Shown here one piece after another: positions 12,318-14,951 of a DNA stretch of 14,951 nt. The first letter of the stretch is position 1. Each line of letters opens with the position of its first letter. The stretch covers positions 1 through 14,951 of the forward strand of contig DSCZ01000561.1 in NCBI GenBank assembly GCA_011048855.1. The letters are read 5' to 3'. Below the pieces are notes generated by a model. That model saw only the letters and a list, made by a program, of their open reading frames with translations. It was not told the DNA's origin and ran no database searches. The DNA is from Desulfobacteraceae bacterium. GTDB taxonomy: Bacteria > Desulfobacterota > DSM-4660 > Desulfatiglandales > Desulfatiglandaceae. Made by a program: the position numbers and the translations under genes.

Positions 12318-14208
12318 AGGAGGTGCCTCCGGAATCCCTGCACTCTTCTGAGGATGGTGCTGCGCTGCATTTTTCGACTGAACCGGGGCAGACATCGTAG
12401 GCACCGGGCAAATATTTGCATCGGTTGGAGTCCATGCGGATTTTGAACCCATAGCGTTCGGAAAAAATTTTCATCCGCAGCAGATCCGCCCCCTTTCCCC
12501 CTGCATTGAAGTCGAAAGGTTTTCTGCTTGAATAAGCAAGGGTGTCCTGGGTGGAAAAAAAACCTTCAAATATGCGCCTTTTCGCTTCGTCTGCGATTCC
12601 CACCCCGTAATCCCTGACCACAAGCTCCACCCCTCCGACGCCCGGTTTGACCTCGATTTCGATGGTGGAACCATCCGGCGTGTTCTCGACGGCGTTTCGC
12701 AAGAGTCCGTCAAAAACCTTTTCGAGGCATTCAAGCGGCACCTTCACATCCGGTACGTTCTCGAGTGATATTTCGAGGTTGACCCGGCGGTGGGAACATT
12801 GATCACAGTCGGAGGCAAGACGCTGCTCAACGAAATCCTTCAGGTTTACATGGACGGGCTTCATATCGCGGGGACCGAAAATAGCCTCGACCCGTTCCCG
12901 CAAGGTCTGTGCAAGGCCCTCGATGCCGGTTTCCCGGGCCGCCAATACCTCGATCTCTTCGGCGCACTGGTCGAGCAGGAGAGACAGCATGGTATAGGCA
13001 CCGCCTTCGCGCCCCTCCATGATATCCTGCACTTCCAATTGTATTGCGCTTATGCGTTTTAAATTACGGTGAAGCCGTTCCATGTTGTGAACCCACTGTT
13101 CACGCGGAACGTCTGCCAGGTGTTTTTCAAGAAGCCCCAGGGATCCCAGTAAAATCGCTACGGGGGTCTCCAGCTCATGGGCCAGGTGGTTGATCATTTT
13201 GTCCTTGGCCCTGTTCAGGCTCTGAACTTCCTGGAGAGCTTTCCGGACCTGCTCGGAATACCTGGCGTTTTCAATGGAAAGAGCAACCGTGCCTCCCACG
13301 ATGTTGAGCATTTCAATATCCTGCTGTCCGAATTCGCCGTGTTTTTTATTCAGCGCACAGAGCACGCCACTTATCCGGTCTCTGCCCTTCAAAGGCACCA
13401 GCAGCAGGTTCCGGGTGTGATACCCCAGCCTGCGATCCCTTTCCGCGTGAAGCTCGGCTTCAACCGAGGTGTCGGATACGATGATAGGCTCGCCTGAGCG
13501 CACGACGCGGCCCGCGACCAGTTCGTCGAGGTTGAACCGCACCTCGCGGACGCGGCTTTCGGTTGCCTGGTCTTCGTAGGAGGGGGCAAGCACGAAAAGC
13601 TGTTCCCGCTCTTCGTCCAACAGAAGTACTACAGAGCCTTCGGCCTCGGTGAGGTCCATGATTTCGGAGGTGACATAGGAGAGAAGTTCTTCCAGTTCGG
13701 GATATTCCGGAAGTGCGGTGCTGATCCTGAGAATCGTCTCATTTATCCTCGCGAGCCGGCGTTCTTCTGTAATGTCCCTTAGGATTGCGATGCTGCCGGC
13801 TGCCTCTGCTTCGGATGCCGGGTAGGCGACGGCGCGGATGGTTACATCAAGGATCCTCCCGTCCTTTGTCAGACGCCTGGTTTCATGACGCTGAAGCTTG
13901 CCGTTTTTATAAAGTTCGGCTGAATAACGCGCGGTGTCTTCCTTTAAGTCGGGGGGGATGAACGGGATGTGACGTCCTTCAAGTTCTTCCAGTGTCCATC
14001 CAAAAGTTTCAGTGAATGCCGGGTTCAGATAAAATACCTTACCCTCATGGTCGTAGACAACAAAGGCATAGGGTATGAAATCCAGCAAGGTGGTCAAACG
14101 CCTTTTGGCTTTACGCAAAGCCCCTTCGGCGTGTTTCAACCCGGCCAACTCGGTTTCAATTTCCTTCAGCCGCTGTTCTAGTTCCTCGCAGGAAGGCTTC
14201 ACGCTCAT
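12274..14208 (-). CDS. Cytosolic PAS-GAF sensor histidine kinase with Cys4 insert
   Basis: The 644-residue product has no membrane helix. Order: short coiled coil (5-38), PAS (39-150), GAF (about 160-316), HisKA helix with HLAHELETPVA (H344 expected phosphorylation site), helical linker, then HATPase. The ATPase domain has N box RNAVENTPDGS, G1 RDYGVGI (532-538) and G2 NAGGKG (568-573). C597, C607, C614 and C623 repeat exactly the C-x9-C-x6-C-x8-C spacing of the kinase at 3373, just before the last strand GGTSFTVFFP. An extra CDQC (468-471) precedes the ATPase domain. The ATG at 14208 is chosen because AAGGA is 8 nt upstream; the ATG at 14217 overlaps that site. No response regulator is adjacent. 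It reads towards the LOG gene and overlaps its end; gcvT diverges. Confidence 0.9.
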   Translation of the reverse strand: MSVKPSCEELEQRLKEIETELAGLKHAEGALRKAKRRLTTLLDFIPYAFVVYDHEGKVFYLNPAFTETFGWTLEELEGRHIPFIPPDLKEDTARYSAELYKNGKLQRHETRRLTKDGRILDVTIRAVAYPASEAEAAGSIAILRDITEERRLARINETILRISTALPEYPELEELLSYVTSEIMDLTEAEGSVVLLLDEEREQLFVLAPSYEDQATESRVREVRFNLDELVAGRVVRSGEPIIVSDTSVEAELHAERDRRLGYHTRNLLLVPLKGRDRISGVLCALNKKHGEFGQQDIEMLNIVGGTVALSIENARYSEQVRKALQEVQSLNRAKDKMINHLAHELETPVAILLGSLGLLEKHLADVPREQWVHNMERLHRNLKRISAIQLEVQDIMEGREGGAYTMLSLLLDQCAEEIEVLAARETGIEGLAQTLRERVEAIFGPRDMKPVHVNLKDFVEQRLASDCDQCSHRRVNLEISLENVPDVKVPLECLEKVFDGLLRNAVENTPDGSTIEIEVKPGVGGVELVVRDYGVGIADEAKRRIFEGFFSTQDTLAYSSRKPFDFNAGGKGADLLRMKIFSERYGFKIRMDSNRCKYLPGAYDVCPGSVEKCSAAPSSEECRDSGGTSFTVFFPRADRSPSE

Positions 14209-14301
14209 CGCCCGCATCCTTTCAAAATTTCAATGAAGAAAAGCATTACACACAACGCCGGATGTTGCAACATTCTTATGGGGGAGGGTTATTGGTTAAT
14301 C

Positions 14302-14322
14302 GCGATTACAAATCGCTCCCAC
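14302..14322. repeat. REP-like hairpin, copy 2
   Basis: GCGATT-ACA-AATCGC followed by TCCCAC. It shares loop and tail with the copy at 9559-9580 while the stem differs by paired changes. Confidence 0.6.
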
Positions 14323-14372
14323 TGAACAAACCAGAAAAACGACCGACCCCGATACCAACATGGAGGGGGTTT

Positions 14373-14402
14373 CGATTACGATTACGACAACGAAAACGAT
14401 TT
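14373..14402. repeat. Degenerate hexamer tandem array, five CGANNN units
   Basis: Five consecutive hexamers all begin CGA: CGATTA, CGATTA, CGACAA, CGAAAA, CGATTT. A further CCCCGATACC lies just upstream. It sits about 50 nt beyond the REP hairpin, so the two may form one composite repeat element. Confidence 0.5.
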
Positions 14403-14528
14403 AAAGCAGACAAACCAGAACACCGGACTTCCGGTTTTCATATCGACCGCGGGGGTTTGTTGTGTTACCATTCGCTTGTCAACAATTTGGCATATATTTG
14501 AAAACGAATTCGAGAGGAAACTGACGGT

Positions 14529-14951
14529 ATGGAGCAGCTACGCAGAACCCCGCTGTGGGAGTCGCATCGCAGGCTTGGAGCCCGGATGGAACCCTTCGCC
14601 GGCTGGGATATGCCGGTGCAATACAATGAAGGTATTATCAAGGAACATCTTTCAGTAAGGTCCGAAGCAGGTCTTTTCGATGTTTCCCATATGGGCAGGT
14701 TCGTTATAAGCGGTGGGGAGGCGGTGAATTTTCTGCAGCATGTTCTTTCGAACAATGTGCAGGCCCTGGACGTGGGGCAGAGTCAATACACGATAATCAG
14801 CGATGAAAACGGTTGCGCCGTCGATGATGTTTACCTTTTCAGGTTCGTGGAATCCGAATTTATACTTGTGGTGAACGCTGTGAATGCGGATCGAGATATG
14901 AATTATCTGCGAGGATTTTTGTCTGAATTCCAGGGCGTCTCGATCCGGGAC
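14529..14951 (+). CDS. gcvT: Glycine cleavage T protein (aminomethyltransferase), 5' part
   Basis: The first 141 codons are present and the gene runs off the window (family about 365 residues). Recognisable GcvT features are TPLWESHRRLGARMEPFAGW at the start, MPVQYNEGI, the loop GLFDVSHMGRF and the strand AVDDVYLFRF. The T protein takes the aminomethyl group from lipoylated H protein, releases ammonia and passes the carbon to tetrahydrofolate as methylene-THF. The ATG has AGAGGA about 10 nt upstream. The other gcv genes are expected beyond the right edge but cannot be seen. In anaerobes the glycine cleavage or reversed glycine synthase route links to one-carbon metabolism; the direction here is unknown. 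Confidence 0.93.
   Translation, partial: MEQLRRTPLWESHRRLGARMEPFAGWDMPVQYNEGIIKEHLSVRSEAGLFDVSHMGRFVISGGEAVNFLQHVLSNNVQALDVGQSQYTIISDENGCAVDDVYLFRFVESEFILVVNAVNADRDMNYLRGFLSEFQGVSIRD

Larger units (their letters stand above)
14209..14528. other. Divergent intergenic region between kinase and gcvT
   Basis: It contains a REP-like hairpin (14302-14322) and a degenerate hexamer run (14373-14402). No convincing promoter for either gene was found by eye. A frame at 14262-14501 is a by-product of the repeats. No glycine-riboswitch-like double aptamer was recognised upstream of gcvT. Confidence 0.6.

Noticed and set aside
14529..14600. TGTGGGAGTCGCATCGC near the start of gcvT as a further REP copy
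   Set aside because: It lies in the conserved N-terminal coding sequence of gcvT (PLWESHRRLG) and cannot form the REP stem.

Overview
The window looks like part of a chromosome of a Desulfobacterota (former Deltaproteobacteria) bacterium. This is an inference from several things. There are two large soluble PAS-type sensor kinases of one unusual subfamily. There is a TusA-like gene whose active-site codon is UGA and looks like selenocysteine. There is a HrpA helicase and a glycine-cleavage gene, and REP/MITE-type dispersed palindromes. No gene here fixes the taxon, so genus-level placement is not possible.

Left part, about 1-2950: this looks like accessory or decayed sequence on the 3' side of a tRNA-Leu(UAG) gene. 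It holds an attC-like palindrome, an RmuC-family gene behind an AT-rich promoter region, and a DUF2846-type lipoprotein gene whose signal peptide is interrupted by a stop. It also holds a 75-codon internal scrap of a SNF2-type helicase. A tRNA 3' end next to gene fragments is the usual look of an old integration site.

Middle part, 3373-5337: a likely three-gene operon on the + strand. It encodes a PAS histidine kinase, a 76-residue TusA-like protein that needs UGA read as selenocysteine, and a small protein with a possible ribbon-helix-helix segment. The selenoprotein is invisible to ordinary gene calling because the UGA cuts the reading frame after 13 codons. A hairpin with bacterial SECIS geometry follows the UGA.

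Right part, 5346-14951: hrpA (-), with a dispersed repeat translated in frame; an intergenic region carrying a REP hairpin and a 143-bp MITE with 19-bp inverted ends; a class V aminotransferase (-) with a strong promoter and long leader; a palindrome-rich divergent region; a LOG-family gene (+); a second PAS-GAF histidine kinase (-) overlapping the LOG gene tail to tail; and the start of gcvT (+), cut by the window edge. The aminotransferase (glyoxylate/serine/glycine chemistry) and gcvT (glycine cleavage) could serve connected one-carbon/glycine metabolism, but they are not in one operon.

The most notable items are the candidate selenocysteine TusA and a C-x9-C-x6-C-x8-C motif. The motif is identically spaced in both kinases and lies inside their ATP-binding domains.
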